Made by a program: the position numbers and the translations under genes. A DNA stretch of 64,000 nucleotides from Rhopalosiphum padi. Taxonomy: Eukaryota; Arthropoda; Insecta; Hemiptera; Aphididae. Position 1 is the first letter of the stretch; each line of letters opens with the position of its first letter. Positions 30,001 to 42,800 of this stretch are shown here, in pieces. The notes beneath the pieces are model-generated. The model made no database searches and was not told where the DNA came from. It saw only the letters and a list, made by a program, of their open reading frames with translations. The stretch covers positions 67,620,152 to 67,684,151 of the forward strand of contig NC_083597.1 in assembly GCF_020882245.1 (NCBI RefSeq), given 5' to 3'.

Positions 30001-31396
30001 AGTGTATTTAAATTTTAAGCCAAATAGTTTAAATAAATCAAACTGATAAATGCAAATTATAGTAAGTTTAATAAATTAATAAACTATGTTAACGAGATGC
30101 ATTTTTACTTAATAAGTTTTTCTTAAATTTGTTCAACTATGACGTAGTTTGAGTATTCCAGCTTATACGTCATATCGAATTATGAAACGTTATAATTTAT
30201 AAGAAGACATGTTTATAATACATACCAAAATTTTTGTCATTTAATTTCATAAATTTGGTATTATACGTTTTTTTTCAGAAACTGGAAAACTATGGCGTAC
30301 TTAGACCAACATTTTGGAGAGGGGAAGATCAAATCTATAAATTAGTTGATCACTGACAAAACAAAAATATTTCTAATAAAATAGTTATGTACGTTAGAAA
30401 AATGTCAAAGAATTGTTCTATCTTCTCCCTATACTTATGCACTACTGCTGCAAAAAACGTAATATGCATAATGATGGTTATAATATACCATATTATACAC
30501 TAGTGCAGTAAGTTCTTTGAAGTTTTCTAGAGATTAATGGTTATAACTTATAATATTAACATTTAAAATATTTTAATACAAAGTCTGTGCAAATTTATCG
30601 ATGAACATATATTATACAGGCATATAGCAGGTATATTAATCTTAAGTAGGTATATATAAAATTATAAAATATAAATATTATCGATTAGATGCCATAATAC
30701 TTCCATAGTTTCTTATATTCAAGTAATCTTATTAAATATATTGGTATAAATTTTAACTAAAATACTTTATAGGTCAACAGTTAAACACTCAAAATCTTCG
30801 ATTGCACGTTAATGTGTTAGATTTCCAATTTACATGAAAAGAGTATAATACATTATATTTACATGAACAAACAAAAAAGGTAACTAGATCATAATAATCA
30901 TAATAGTCAAAGGTATTCAGTATAAATCTATAAATAAAATTATTCAAAATGATTCTTTTAAAGGTAAACATTAATTTTTCTCGAACGTTTTTAAAAATAT
31001 TATTTTTACATAATTTAAAGTCATTAAAATAACAACCTTTATTGAAACCATATTATATTTTTTCACTCTTATTTACCTACAATTTTAATTTTTAATTTTT
31101 AATTTTTTTGAATGACAACACATATTTTAGATTCTGAGGCGCGATGATAAATATAATAAATTTACAATAATCTGTGTTTTAGATGTATATAGATGTACAT
31201 AATCTTTTACATATAAACCATTCAATTTTCAACTTCTTATGTGGTTTCTGGTAGCTAATTTGTGATCTAGTTGGTACTTTTAAAACGTCAAAATTAAAAA
31301 TATCCAGTATTTTTCAAAACTATTCTAAAAAACGAAAAACTAAAACGGAAATTTTTAAGAAAGCTAATTTTTGACAAAATCGCTTTTACTTTTTTA

Positions 31397-31727
31397 GTGT
31401 AGCTCAAAAACAAATAACTCTAGATACTTACTTACAATTTTCAAAAAAAATTTAAATCATTATTTTCTACACATGACAGTATATTTTAATTTTTTTCATT
31501 TTCATAAACATTTGACAATCTGATAATTTTTTTATATTTTTGATATTAGTGAAAAAACTAGAGGGAATCTTTTATTAAATTTTAAGACATTTATACTTAA
31601 TAATACATTTTTATTGATATTAAAATTTAAAAATATTTTTAACATTTTTATATGTATAGAAAATGATAATATAAATATTTGGTGAAAATTTCAAGAACCT
31701 GCGATTATTTGTTTTTGAATTACACTG
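31397..31727. repeat. AT-rich repeat with long inverted arms
   Basis: The left arm (about 31397-31475) contains gtgtagctcaaaaacaaata. The right arm (about 31655-31727) contains its near-complement tatttgtttttgaattacac. The match continues inward through an ATTTTCA..AAA..TTTA..ATCATTTTCTA..ACAT block. The loop is about 180 bp. Related core blocks occur near 32071-32128 and 39465-39490, so this is part of a dispersed family. No transposase is encoded. Confidence 0.55.
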
Positions 31728-32286
31728 GTTTTGCGTAAGAATTCTCATTTTTTTTTTAACTTTTTAAAAGTTTTTCTCGGTTATTTTAAAAAGTACTTAA
31801 CTTTTGATCCTCCCACCCCATCAACCTCTTATTAAGTTTAAAATTGAATCATTTTTACTGCTCGAAATAGTGATATGAATAAAAATTACTCCATTATCAA
31901 TCAATTCATTGCTCTGATCAGAATCTAAAAATACAAAATTTTTTTTTTTTATAAGCTTCTAAAGTTTAAATTTTTATGAAATTAGATTTTTGCATATAAA
32001 ATAACGATTTATCACCAAACAAATTTTTTTATTTATTGTAATTTAAAAATGAATAACCGTAGATGCTTGATCATTTTCACTAAACGTTTATAATATTATT
32101 ATCAATATTATCATTTTCTACGCGTAATATAATTTTATAAATATTTTAACTCTTTTTAAGGTATTTATAGATATTTTAAATTTAAAATGTTTTTTTTAAA
32201 TATCAATAAAAAATTGAATTAAAATGTAATACAAGGATCCTCATAACTTGTTATTATAGATTTATAGCTATTTAAAAATATTAAAT

Positions 32287-32650
32287 ATTGGTACAAGGAT
32301 CAATCAAAAAGTAAGTTTCATTAGGTGTTATATAATTTTCCCAAGTGAATATTTTTCGATGAAATTTGGAGGGCGCAATGATTGAATGGTTCTTCCAAAG
32401 TATAGTTAGTGAAATTGAACTTAGTTGGAAACCTTATCAATTATTAGTTAACCATAATTTCTTACCATTGCAGTCACGTCATCCAAAATGCGCAGTGATC
32501 AGGTTTTTATAGTTAAAAAATTGTAAACCAGTACAAATTTACAGGGAGATGTGTGAATGTGTGATTGGTGATGACACGTGAGTTCATCATTTTCAACCAG
32601 AATCAAAAAGAAATTCGACAACACAACTTCCCAACGAAAAAAAAAGCTGA
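32287..32650 (+). mobile_element. Degenerate mariner-family transposon remnant
   Basis: In the frame of 32561-32647 the translation reads VIGDDT, stop, VHHFQPESKR. This matches the region around the first catalytic aspartate of mariner transposases (usual pattern GDE(T)W-VHH-x-PESKR). The tryptophan codon has become TGA, and a further stop lies at about 32648. The second and third catalytic aspartate motifs are absent; the sequence beyond about 32660 is the AT-rich dispersed repeat. A possible left end lies near 32287 (ggtacaaggatcaatcaaaa), mariner-like in style, but no right inverted repeat was found. The copy is dead and truncated. Confidence 0.65.
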
Positions 32651-33440
32651 TACATCAAAGACACGATTTTTTTTTATAAGCATTTGAAATTCAAATATTG
32701 GCAAAATTCGTCAAAACGCGGAAATTAGTTATGAATTGTATTTAAAAATTTATAAAATGTTAAATTTTATAGCTTAAGATTGAAAATGTAATATACGTTT
32801 CTAAAACAAAATTTTTAGTGAAACCAAACCATCTAAAAATATAAGTTTTTTTTATAGACATTTGAATTTTAAATTTTGACAAGTTTAGATATTTAAACAA
32901 AGAATAACAATTTAAGTTGTTTTGTTGTAATTTAAAAATATAATTCCGGACTTCCTGATCACTTGAAACTTTTAACGTATATTATTTTATTTTATAGACA
33001 CAATGAAATTTTCAAATGCAATATTATAGGAAAAAATTAATTCAATCTACCGAATTGCTAATTTTAAAATAAATTAATATAGGTAGTAACAACTTTAATA
33101 CACAATATAAAATGACATCTACCGCTCAGAATAATTTTTCGTATGCAATATTGGAAAGGTTTGTCTTTTAATTTAAACGTTCACATACATTACAGTGGCC
33201 GATCCAATGACAAATTACACTCGATACCTATAGTATAACAGAGCGATAATTTACTTTTTTCCCTTTTTAATTTCGCATTCCTAAGCATGAATGTTGTATG
33301 CGGGAAATTCAAATATATAAAAATCGAATTTCGAACAAGAAATGAATTACTTATTCAACAGAATTTAAAAATAAGATCAGCTGAGACTCTTATTAGTGTA
33401 ACTACCTAATATTTCACGAGGTGCCTCTATAGTCGATACT

Positions 33441-33615
33441 AGGGGTGGCCAAACTTTTTTTGGCAATTTACTAAAAATATACTTCACCTTTGAGGATCAA
33501 CTTCCATTTATCGAGAATGTTGTTAACTACCACCATGATTAATTTTCGTGTGTATAGCCTAAAAATAAATTCTAACACAATCAACTTTGAAATCGTTTGC
33601 GATCGACCGTTCATC
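33441..33615. mobile_element. Degenerate hAT-like element terminus
   Basis: A left-end-like string (taggggtggccaaac) is followed about 150 bp later by gcgatcgacc. Both are typical of the ends and subterminal motifs of non-autonomous hAT elements. The matching right terminus and a target-site duplication are not visible, so this is probably an eroded fragment. Confidence 0.35.
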
Positions 33616-34949
33616 TGAAACAATTCATATTTTTAAATTTTTTGAATAACACTAATATTTATCTGTACAATGTACATGTGTATTATGAAACATTGAAAAA
33701 TGTGTTCTTATAAAATTCAATGGGATAAGTACTAAATTAATATTTAATTATTATTTATATCATAGAATAGAAAATAGAATATGTATATTATATTACCTAT
33801 AATAACCTATGTAAAGTAATTATATATATATTACCTCAGTTCTAAATTATTATTTTCCAAGGGAAAACTAACGAATTCCTTGGGATAAATTATTTAGTAA
33901 TTAATAACTACTGTTTTACGTTTCTATAGGCATTTTATGATAATAAATTATATTGATATATCCATATAAGACTGTCAACGTGTCATGTTTAATGCATTTA
34001 ATCGTCACTGCCATATATTATACATATATATATATATTAAATACTTAAGTGAGTATATAATATAAATATAATGTGTTCTGCGTAGACAGATAGAAAAATC
34101 AAAATATCAATATTTTTAGACCATTGTCTACTTTTATGATATTATACATGCTTATAATATACAATACATGACAATCCTATAGACGTAGGTACACGCAACC
34201 GTTTTAAATTAATTAAGCGAATTTCGAACACGACCTAGGTCCAAGGCATGTTTAACAGCTACTTAGAATAATTTAATGATTGCATTAAATATTACAATGT
34301 CATTATAATACAGGGTGGATAGTTGTTGTATACCGTTTTGCCGTAATAGTAGTAATATTATAATACAAATGTAACACAAAAAACATGGTTGGCATTCGCA
34401 GTATATTTATCGTGGCATTAAAAAAAGCTACTTTTTCTTTTTAAATCAAACGATCGTTAAAAAGTTTTATTTTTATTTTTTAAAAGAAATTTATAAGTTG
34501 CCAAACTATTATATTATTGTTATAATACATATATTTTATCAGCTTATTCTATCAGACTTTTTCTAGATTCGCTATTTGACAATTTAATTATTGTGTTAAA
34601 GAGGCACCTCCAACTATAAGCTAAGTCTCTAGGACCACCAAATTTCACGCTACACCAATGCGTCTCAATGCTATGAGCTATGTATAACACGCGTTCCTAT
34701 TTTTATTAAAACTATTTACTATCAAACTATAAGTAAATTAGAGAAAAAACAAAGAATTTGACACTTGAGTGAAGAACCGTTCACTAACAGCACTTCAATT
34801 TACTTTTAAATTTATCTTGTTTTTCTGATGTTAAACTGATTACCTGTATTGTTTGTATTAAACGTGATCTTATTATTTTTTTTATCGTATAGTAAAAATC
34901 TGAGTTAGTATTTGATTTACATTCTTTTACTAAAGTTGAATTCTTTCAA

Positions 34950-35355
34950 GGAAAAACAAATCCGCGGAGCGAGACGACGGAGCAGACGATAATTAATAAT
35001 AATTATATTTTACCGTGTACGGGAGGACTTGGTCACAGACCTTTTAAAAATTATTATTTATAAAATAATATTGTTATGTAGGTAAGTAGGTACCTCAAAG
35101 TAAATGTGCTGTAGTGTATAATAATAATAATAATAAAAACAAAAATATCGTTTGTAGAGGCGGCGCGGTGGAAGGGGAGAAATGCCGCGCATGGTCGACA
35201 TTCGACAGTTCGACACGGACCTTGTCACAGTGAGTGCATCTGCCTGCTGAGGTACGGTTCTGCGCCGTCGTCGTAGTCGGTCCACGTTGTACGCCCGCTT
35301 GCACCGTTTCGAATAATTTAAATACTTAGGCACTTACGAGCATCATAATAATATC
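34950..35355 (+). promoter_or_regulatory. GC-rich island, possible promoter/5' UTR
   Basis: This stretch is visibly richer in G, C and CpG than the surrounding tens of kilobases (for example the runs near 34962-34990 and 35158-35310) and lies just upstream of a possible first coding exon at 35356. Minus-strand open frames over it (35058-35333, 35095-35304) have no recognisable match and are rich in Arg and low-complexity Tyr, as expected of shadow frames. No TATA box or initiator could be assigned. Confidence 0.35.
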
Positions 35356-35445
35356 ATGGGCAGGTTGTCGTCAACGTTCATCATATTCCGTATCGGAGCA
35401 ATCGTCGTGTTCAACAAGCTGATGGTGTTTTTGACCAGCATCATT
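35356..35445 (+). CDS. Candidate first coding exon, hydrophobic N-terminus
   Basis: The ATG at 35356 is the first after an in-frame TAA about 40 nt upstream. It opens exactly 30 codons and ends in phase 0 at a good donor (atcatt/gtaagc). The peptide starts MGRLSSTFIIFRIG and ends LMVFLTSII: one basic residue near the start and a mostly hydrophobic stretch, like a signal anchor. Joined directly to the esterase acceptor at 44397 it stays in frame and adds PRKK before the esterase ATG, giving a 34-residue extension. That junction would need an intron of about 9 kb and is unproven. The exon could belong to another transcript or be non-coding. Confidence 0.3.
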
Positions 35446-37106
35446 GTAAGCATATCACACATTACTACATGTCGTATCGTACCGATTTATTATAATTCCA
35501 TTGATCTTGTCCCAAGCTTAATCGCCTAACATGACAATCATTTGTGTTTTATTTTATCGCCATAACTCTCAGGGTGTTGAAATTGCAGACAATCGTAAAT
35601 ACGGTGTTATCAATATGTATTATATAGTTGTCATTATAACTGTCTTGATAATGATAATATAAATCAAATCGTTTCGTTACGGTCGCAGACACGTTAAAAG
35701 ATACATCTCATATTATTATCGATTTATCGAATAATAATACAATTTTAATGTAATTATGCACGGCTCTCCCGTAAAATATAAATAATGCGCTTGAAGATAT
35801 CAAAACATATGATTTATTATCTCCGCCGCCCGTGATATTCAGTCATGGTGATAACGATTTTTATTGTTGTCCATTACTTTAAGATAATATTTTACGAACT
35901 CGTGAATCGTGATAGAAGTTTCAAAACCGTGCTCGTCACTCGTCAGTAATCGGTAAATGCGATACATAGTACTAAAATAGTGATTGCTCCTCCATCGACC
36001 CTCCCCCTCACCCAACCCCTTCACCAGAACCGTAATTTTTATCATTTGACGACACGCGGTCGATAGTCGACCCTAATGCAAACGTAAACGGTAAAATAAA
36101 GTATATATATACAAAATGGGAAAACATATTCTTAATTCTTACTATTCAACCTATATTATAATAGCATTGGCCAACAGAGAAATGAAAAAAGATTATTAGA
36201 TTCAAAAAAATACATCAAATCAAAATATACACCTATAAATTTAATATGTACAATTTTGTGAGTATTACGTCTTTTTAAAAATTAAATTTAACTAATTAAC
36301 GAAGAAGATGATATCTTTGAACTGGTATCCAAGGGACAGGGTGCTTATTCACTCTTTCATTCGCTTTGACTGGTTATTGTGAGGATGTCACAATATTCAT
36401 ATTATATATTTATATATATACACACAATATGATATATTCATCATACATAAGATTATGAAAACTCATTAATAATTGTGCCTACTTCTATCTTTCTCAGTAA
36501 AATAGAAAGTAAGTTTTTTTCTTATAACTCACAAAATGTTTGTGTATATCAAGAACTTGTTATTACTATTTATTAACCATTAAGCATACCTATACAGCTT
36601 TACCTATACTGCCTATACTATATGTCTATATAGGTACTTAGTATGTTATTGACTGTATTGCCTGAATCGCATAATTTTGCAGCACAGAATTATTATATAA
36701 CGGCTTATCTACATAACTAAAATATGTGATGTTACATGTGTAGTCACATATTCACATGTATAGGTATTATAGTTAATACCTATATAGGAAATCATTCATA
36801 CTGCATTACTACGTATAACACATACCTGGTTACCAATAAATCCGAACCCCTTGACCCATCCCCAGTAACGACCTTGATTGTCTAACTTGTACATAATAAG
36901 AGTAAACGAGGTATATTTTCGAACGTGTAGATATATATTCTAATAATTAATATCATTGGTATATTGACTATTATGTTTATAGATTTGAAGTTACGACTGT
37001 GTGCATAATATGTGTAGTATAAAATAAAAGTGCTTTTCTCTTATTTTAGGGAAGACTGGCAGGGGGTAAAGACATAGAGCATATTAAATTTTATTCAATA
37101 GCAATC

Positions 37107-37488
37107 GTTTTTGTCTTTGTCTAACATACAAGGAATATAGAAATTTAGACGTATTTTTTGTCAAACGTACCGATTGATCTAGTGAAGCGATAAGAAATTT
37201 AAATTTATCGTTAAGTCTAGTTGAGATTGACTTTTCCACATGTTTGATTGTATCACCTTAAATCCAAAAAAAGTTATACCAAAAAAGTATAAATTAAAAA
37301 TTGTTATATTTCAATTTTTGAAGAAGTTGTAAGCAAAAAAGAAGGTTGGAAAGTTGATCTCAAAAAGACTTAACAACAAATTCAAATCTGTTTTCAAATT
37401 TCTTATCGCTTCACTAGATCAATCGGCACATCTGGAAAATAACACGTCTAAATTTCTATGTCCCGCGTGTGTTCGACAAAGACAAAAA
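37107..37488. mobile_element. Foldback (long inverted repeat) element
   Basis: The left arm (about 37107-37235) and the right arm (about 37349-37488) are near-complements. Shared blocks, in order from outside in, are ttttgtctttgtc, atagaaatttagacgt, ccgattgatctagtgaagcg with ataagaaattt, and gttaagtct-ttgagat-actt. The loop is about 110 bp and has no coding frame. Such structures are typical of foldback or MITE-type DNA transposons. A target-site duplication could not be defined, so the outer ends are approximate. Confidence 0.75.
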
Positions 37489-38600
37489 ACCTCGCAAAAA
37501 ACAGTCTGTATCGAATCTCCTTAAGTGGAATAAGAAAAAAATACTATGAACATCGTTGGATATCATTGGCGCAATGACACGACACTACTCTGGATATTGA
37601 TTGTAATGAGTGCTAATGTGGTTTAATCAATAATGTATAACTGTATTAGAAACCTTCAGATACTCGGTTAAAATATGGTGTATGATCTAGGCCTGATTTT
37701 TAAACAATAATATAGTATATAAGTACGAGTACATTCAAATTTGATCCAAATTATTTTTTATTTTTAAGAACCTCCCCCCCCACAAGTTCATAAATTGGAA
37801 GTAGTGTCACTGGACGCTCCCTTCCCTCGCGTTGTCACATCTAGTAATCAATTTTATCTAATTTACTTATTATTTTTCTATGTAAACAGATTGTAAATGC
37901 CTTTTACATAATAATAATAATAAAAAAGAATTTAACATTATTCAGTACACAAGTGGAATAATAACAATTACTAAATTAATAGAGCCGATATTTATTTTAA
38001 TATTATTCAGTACGTGAAGGTTGTATTTTTCAAAATTTACAAGCGGCTTATTGTCCTCGCGTTTATTTTTAATACATAATAATTGTATCAAATTTTTTTT
38101 ATCAAATTTCACTAGTGTGACTAAGTAAAATACTGACTAACAAGACGCCAATATTGGAAATTTCGTAATTCGTAAATCGTAAATAAATTATACAACTATA
38201 TATTATGATATTTAATATCATTATTATTTAATATACTATTATTGTATATATACTTATCTTATCTGACGACTCGTATAAAAAACTTATCCGACGTTAAAAA
38301 TAAACCGGGCGTAATAGAGTTGTTTTAATAATGCCATGTAACTCCGTATACTGAATACTGAAATGTCTCCAGAGGTCAGTGTTCAGACACTAAAGTTATT
38401 GTTTTTATAAAATAATACGATTATTATATTATATATTATGACGATTATTATGTGTTACCAATAAGTAAATACTGTTATTACTAAATAATTAACCAAAATT
38501 TAACATAACACATTATATACTTAACTACATAGTATAGGATATGAATTTCAATAGTCGACTGACTTACTTATAAAATTGAGTTTATAATATTAATCCACAG

Positions 38601-38657
38601 TATGTTTCGTGAAACGGTGTTGCTGATCGGTGTTGCCAGTAGTGTAATTATTAAATG
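38601..38657 (+). other. Exon-like island of unknown role
   Basis: The segment lies between an acceptor (taatccacag) and a donor (aaatg/gtgagt). An ATG at 38602 opens an 18-codon hydrophobic peptide (start MFRETVLLIG), like a signal peptide, ending in phase 2. If spliced to 44397 its frame would end at a TGA overlapping the esterase ATG (44409), making it a short upstream frame rather than part of the esterase. It may be a 5' UTR exon or chance. Confidence 0.2.
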
Positions 38658-39439
38658 GTGAGTAAAAAGAGGCACCTAACTGTCCTGAAATTTACAGATA
38701 GGACAAAGAAATCATTTTATCTCCACAGATGTGCCAACAATAAAAATCCTTAAATCTTCTAAAATCTTCTAAAATAAAGAAAAAAATGCAATACATTTAA
38801 CATAGGACATGAATACTGTACAAGATACAAATATTTTTTCCTTGAATTATTGCATATATTATGTAGATACAAATAAATTTATACACGTCTTTCCGGTTGT
38901 GTAATATGGTGACAAATTGTTAACGTTTCACATTATCTGGATCACAAGAACAACCTAATAATATTATTTCAAGATTACAATAATTATTATAACTATAGAA
39001 ATATCATCACATTGTTTTGTTTTCAAAAAGTTATAGCACCCTTTTTAATGAACTCGTATGTACATCATATTATTTAATGATATGGGTACCTACGATTTTT
39101 TTCAAAGCTATTAAGTGAGTTTTAAGACATAAAAACAAACAAATTGGTTATGGTTTCGATTTTGGTGAATAATTATGTTATGCCTCAAATTTTTTTACCA
39201 GTTACTTCTCTAGACATTGCACTTATACCTACTATAACTACACTACCAATATATTATTATAGAAAACGTTGTAAAAACAGCACAAAAATTCGTGTCTACG
39301 TAGTTTTAAAACTATAGTTTTGTATATTTTCCACGTTGATATAATCAATGTTACCTATGAATGACATTGTACCTATGTACAATATTATAATACAATAAAT
39401 TATTAACGTTTTGTTGCATTGTACACAATATTTATTTAT

Positions 39440-39860
39440 TATTCTCATAACGTAGATCGATTAAAATTTTCACCAAATATTTATACTAGGCACTAGCATT
39501 TAGGTACTTAATATTACATAAATATAAATACATTTTGGCTTTTTTCGTGTTGTTTATAAATATTAAAATTTCCTTACTTTTTTTCTTTAAATGTTAAAAA
39601 AATATGTTATGCTCGATCAAAATCTTAAAAATGTAATACAAGGTTCCTCATAAGTTGTTCTCACTTAAATTTAAAAAAATATATTAACGTAAAGTGCATT
39701 AATTTTTCATACATTAGAAATTCAAAATATGGCAAAATTAAAAATTTACATATGAACAAACAGTTTCTCCTTGAACGATTTTTGTTATTTAGGTAATCAT
39801 TTTGTTGTAATTTAAAAAATAATAATTGTATAAACTTGAAATATACTATATGGTTTAAAC
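39440..39860. repeat. Copy of the AT-rich dispersed repeat family
   Basis: Blocks shared with 31400-33000 include attttcaccaaatatttata (near 39465), atgtaatacaaggttcctca (near 39628, compare the near-identical block at about 32225), and ttttgttgtaatttaaaaa (near 39800, compare about 32920). The order of blocks is only partly kept. No coding capacity is visible. Confidence 0.5.
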
Positions 39861-42800
39861 GTACCTAACTATTTAAAACACAAAAAAAATTTATTTTAAT
39901 TCTCAACAAGTATAGTCCAAATATGAATGTATCATATTATAATAAATAGTAAAGATTTATCTACTATTAAAGCGATAACATTTAATAAAATAATATATAT
40001 ATGTATATAGATACACATTTACGATATGACGATATGATGATATAGTATAATATACATATTATGTATAAATTATAGCTATTATATATTATTTATTATTTAT
40101 ATACATATTACCTACATGTGCGTATATTATCAGTGATCGTTTATATTAGTATTGTAATTGCCCGAATTGGGACGATATTATTATAAATTTACCTTCGTTT
40201 TCATTTTATATACTCAAATATACATACAAATACACGTTTATGTATGTTTATATATGTATAGTACAGTTCGTTTTAGTGGGAAACGTCCAAGGTGATCCGG
40301 AGGTTTGAGAAAGGAAAAATATAACGAGGAGGTATGTTATGACCGATCGAGTCATTTTGAATCATAAACACTCGATGTTTACAAACCTAGTATATCAGAT
40401 ATATATGACTATATGAGTAATGAGTTATACATGTATTATATTATCCCAAATTACTGTTTTTGTGTAAATTAGTATATACAATTTTATTTTTGCATATAAT
40501 CTTCTATTTCTTATATCTAGGTACTTGAAAATAATGTTTCGAATAAATTATATGTAGTCTATGAATGCTTTAAAAGTTTTGTATGCCCACTGCATGTTTA
40601 TGGAAATAGGTCATAGCTATTCGAAAATATTTTCTATTTTCCAAAAAAGAATTTCAGGAAATCAAAACTAACATCGATATAATATTATAATATTATGATG
40701 TATGTTTTTTATCTGCCTATGGTGTTTAATATATTTATTAACTCGTACTATATAATATATATGATAAATTTAAACTGCAGAGAATAGGCACTAATATATC
40801 TAATTATTTGATGAACTTTGGTCCTCCTTTATATCAAAATTAAAAAAATGATTAGTTGACAAATACAAAAATCACACGTATCTTTACCTCTGAGGTAAAA
40901 TATTACATGATTAATATTTAATACTATATAAGCTAACCATGCAATATTTTGTATCTCTTATTCTCTTACCATATTTTTCACGGAAACAAACTACAATTTT
41001 TTTATTTTATGCATATAAGATATCACTTATTAGAAAAACTGCAGTATTACAAAAACAAAATCTTAAATAATTTTTATTGGATTTAATTTTAAAATTATAG
41101 AAAAAACGATATTTATTTAGTACTTATCAGCTGAAGACTTGATTTAGGGAGGGGACTTGACATAGTTTTGTGTCTAGCCCTTATATTTGTGAAAATATTC
41201 TGCATACTACAGATTTATGTAATTTAATATTATAGTTTAAATTTGTTTCCAGATGAAATAGTTTTTAATATTATTGCCGTTAAACATCGAGTAGGTTAGA
41301 TGTAGGTACCTATATCTAATAAATATTTTAGTACTGCGCTATACCAACGTCATTTAAGATTTAACAAAATCATAAAATGTCCTTCGGTCTTAGCAACATG
41401 TAACATCATCAAGTAGGTTATTTATGACGGATAATATTATAATTATTGTACTTTTGTGAATGTGTGATCATAATAATATGTACCCACGTGGCACATGATG
41501 TACAATGTCATATTGCCATAGTAGCGGATTCTATAGAGAAGAATTGAACAAAATCAGTTGGCGGACTTGCGAGAAAGCACCTCCCCACCGTCCATGAACC
41601 TGCATAAGTATAACCGTGCAAAATAAAACTTACTGTAGTCTGTAATCCTTTCCAAAATAAAAATTTAGCTCTGGGCCAAAGACCGTTAAGGTACCTAATA
41701 ATTAATAATTATAATAATATAGCATGCGACAATATAGTGAAAATACATTCCACTACTATTATATTAGGTAGGTACACAAAAGTACAAAACCGAAAATATT
41801 TCGGAAAATAACAACAGTCAAAAATTATTATTCGAGGTGATTCCTAGTGTTTAGAGTTCTAGGTTACCGTGTGTAAACGTATAAGTAATTAATATCGCAG
41901 CCTCTAGTAGTCCGTAATCGCCAGTCGACATAGTCTGTAGTGGTGGCCTTATGAATTATGATATTTTCTTGTTGATTGTACCTACCTGGCTACCTACCTA
42001 ATTATAACATTATCTACGTTTGTGGTTCTATCAGAATTGTTTTAATAATTAGTTAATTTTTTTTTATTTGGTATAATATTATGGTTAGGTATATTATTAT
42101 TCATAATTTAACTACAAAATATTCTCGGTATATACTATCTATATCTATTCGTTTGACCTACTTAAGATAGATAACTGTACATAATTATTAGGATTGAAAT
42201 ACCCTAAAAATTCTCAAAAAATTCTCTAAATAATAACTGAGAATGTATTAAAAATAGGCTTTCAACCATTAAAAAATTACCTAAAAATATCTTGCTAAAT
42301 TAATTTAATATTCAAGAGAACGTTATCAGCGTTATCTTTATCCAACATGTGTAATATAGCAAATTTATTCGTACCAGAACCAGATTCAAAATAAATTTGT
42401 TTGTAGACATTAGAGAAAAATTGCTTATTATCAAATTTGTATAGAGTTAAATATAAACATTAAACTGTGCCCAAGCGAAGAGTTTCATATTCATATTTTA
42501 ATTTTAAAATGTTATATAATATATAGGTAATTTTTAAATAATGAATTATTTAAGCTCTATTTTATAAGTGTATAAAACATTGGTAACTCGTTTTAAAATT
42601 AATATAAGAAAAGAAACTCTTTACTAGAGCACAGTTTATATTCTCTATTAATTCAATATGTTCTAAATTCATAATAAGTACATTTGCTCTTATATTAACT
42701 ATAAACCGTAGTAAGAATCCAATACCTACATAAATTGATTATCTATGTACTATGTTACTCGTGTGTACGAGGTACATCGTTTATAATTTTATGGAATAAA

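Larger units (their letters stand above)
19860..34950. other. Gene-free AT-rich intergenic region
   Basis: No exon with a recognisable protein match was found on either strand over about 15 kb. Open frames are short and of low complexity. The region holds microsatellites, a repeat with inverted arms at 31397-31727, a mariner transposase remnant near 32560 and a degenerate hAT-like terminus near 33441, listed separately. A GC-rich patch near 25591 (gcagagccatccttagtgag) also looks like a transposon end without a partner. Confidence 0.6.

Noticed and set aside
35058..35333. Minus-strand 91 aa and 69 aa frames in the GC-rich island
   Set aside because: Arg-rich and Tyr-repeat sequence from a microsatellite and GC patch, with no family match; more likely promoter or 5' UTR of a plus-strand transcript.
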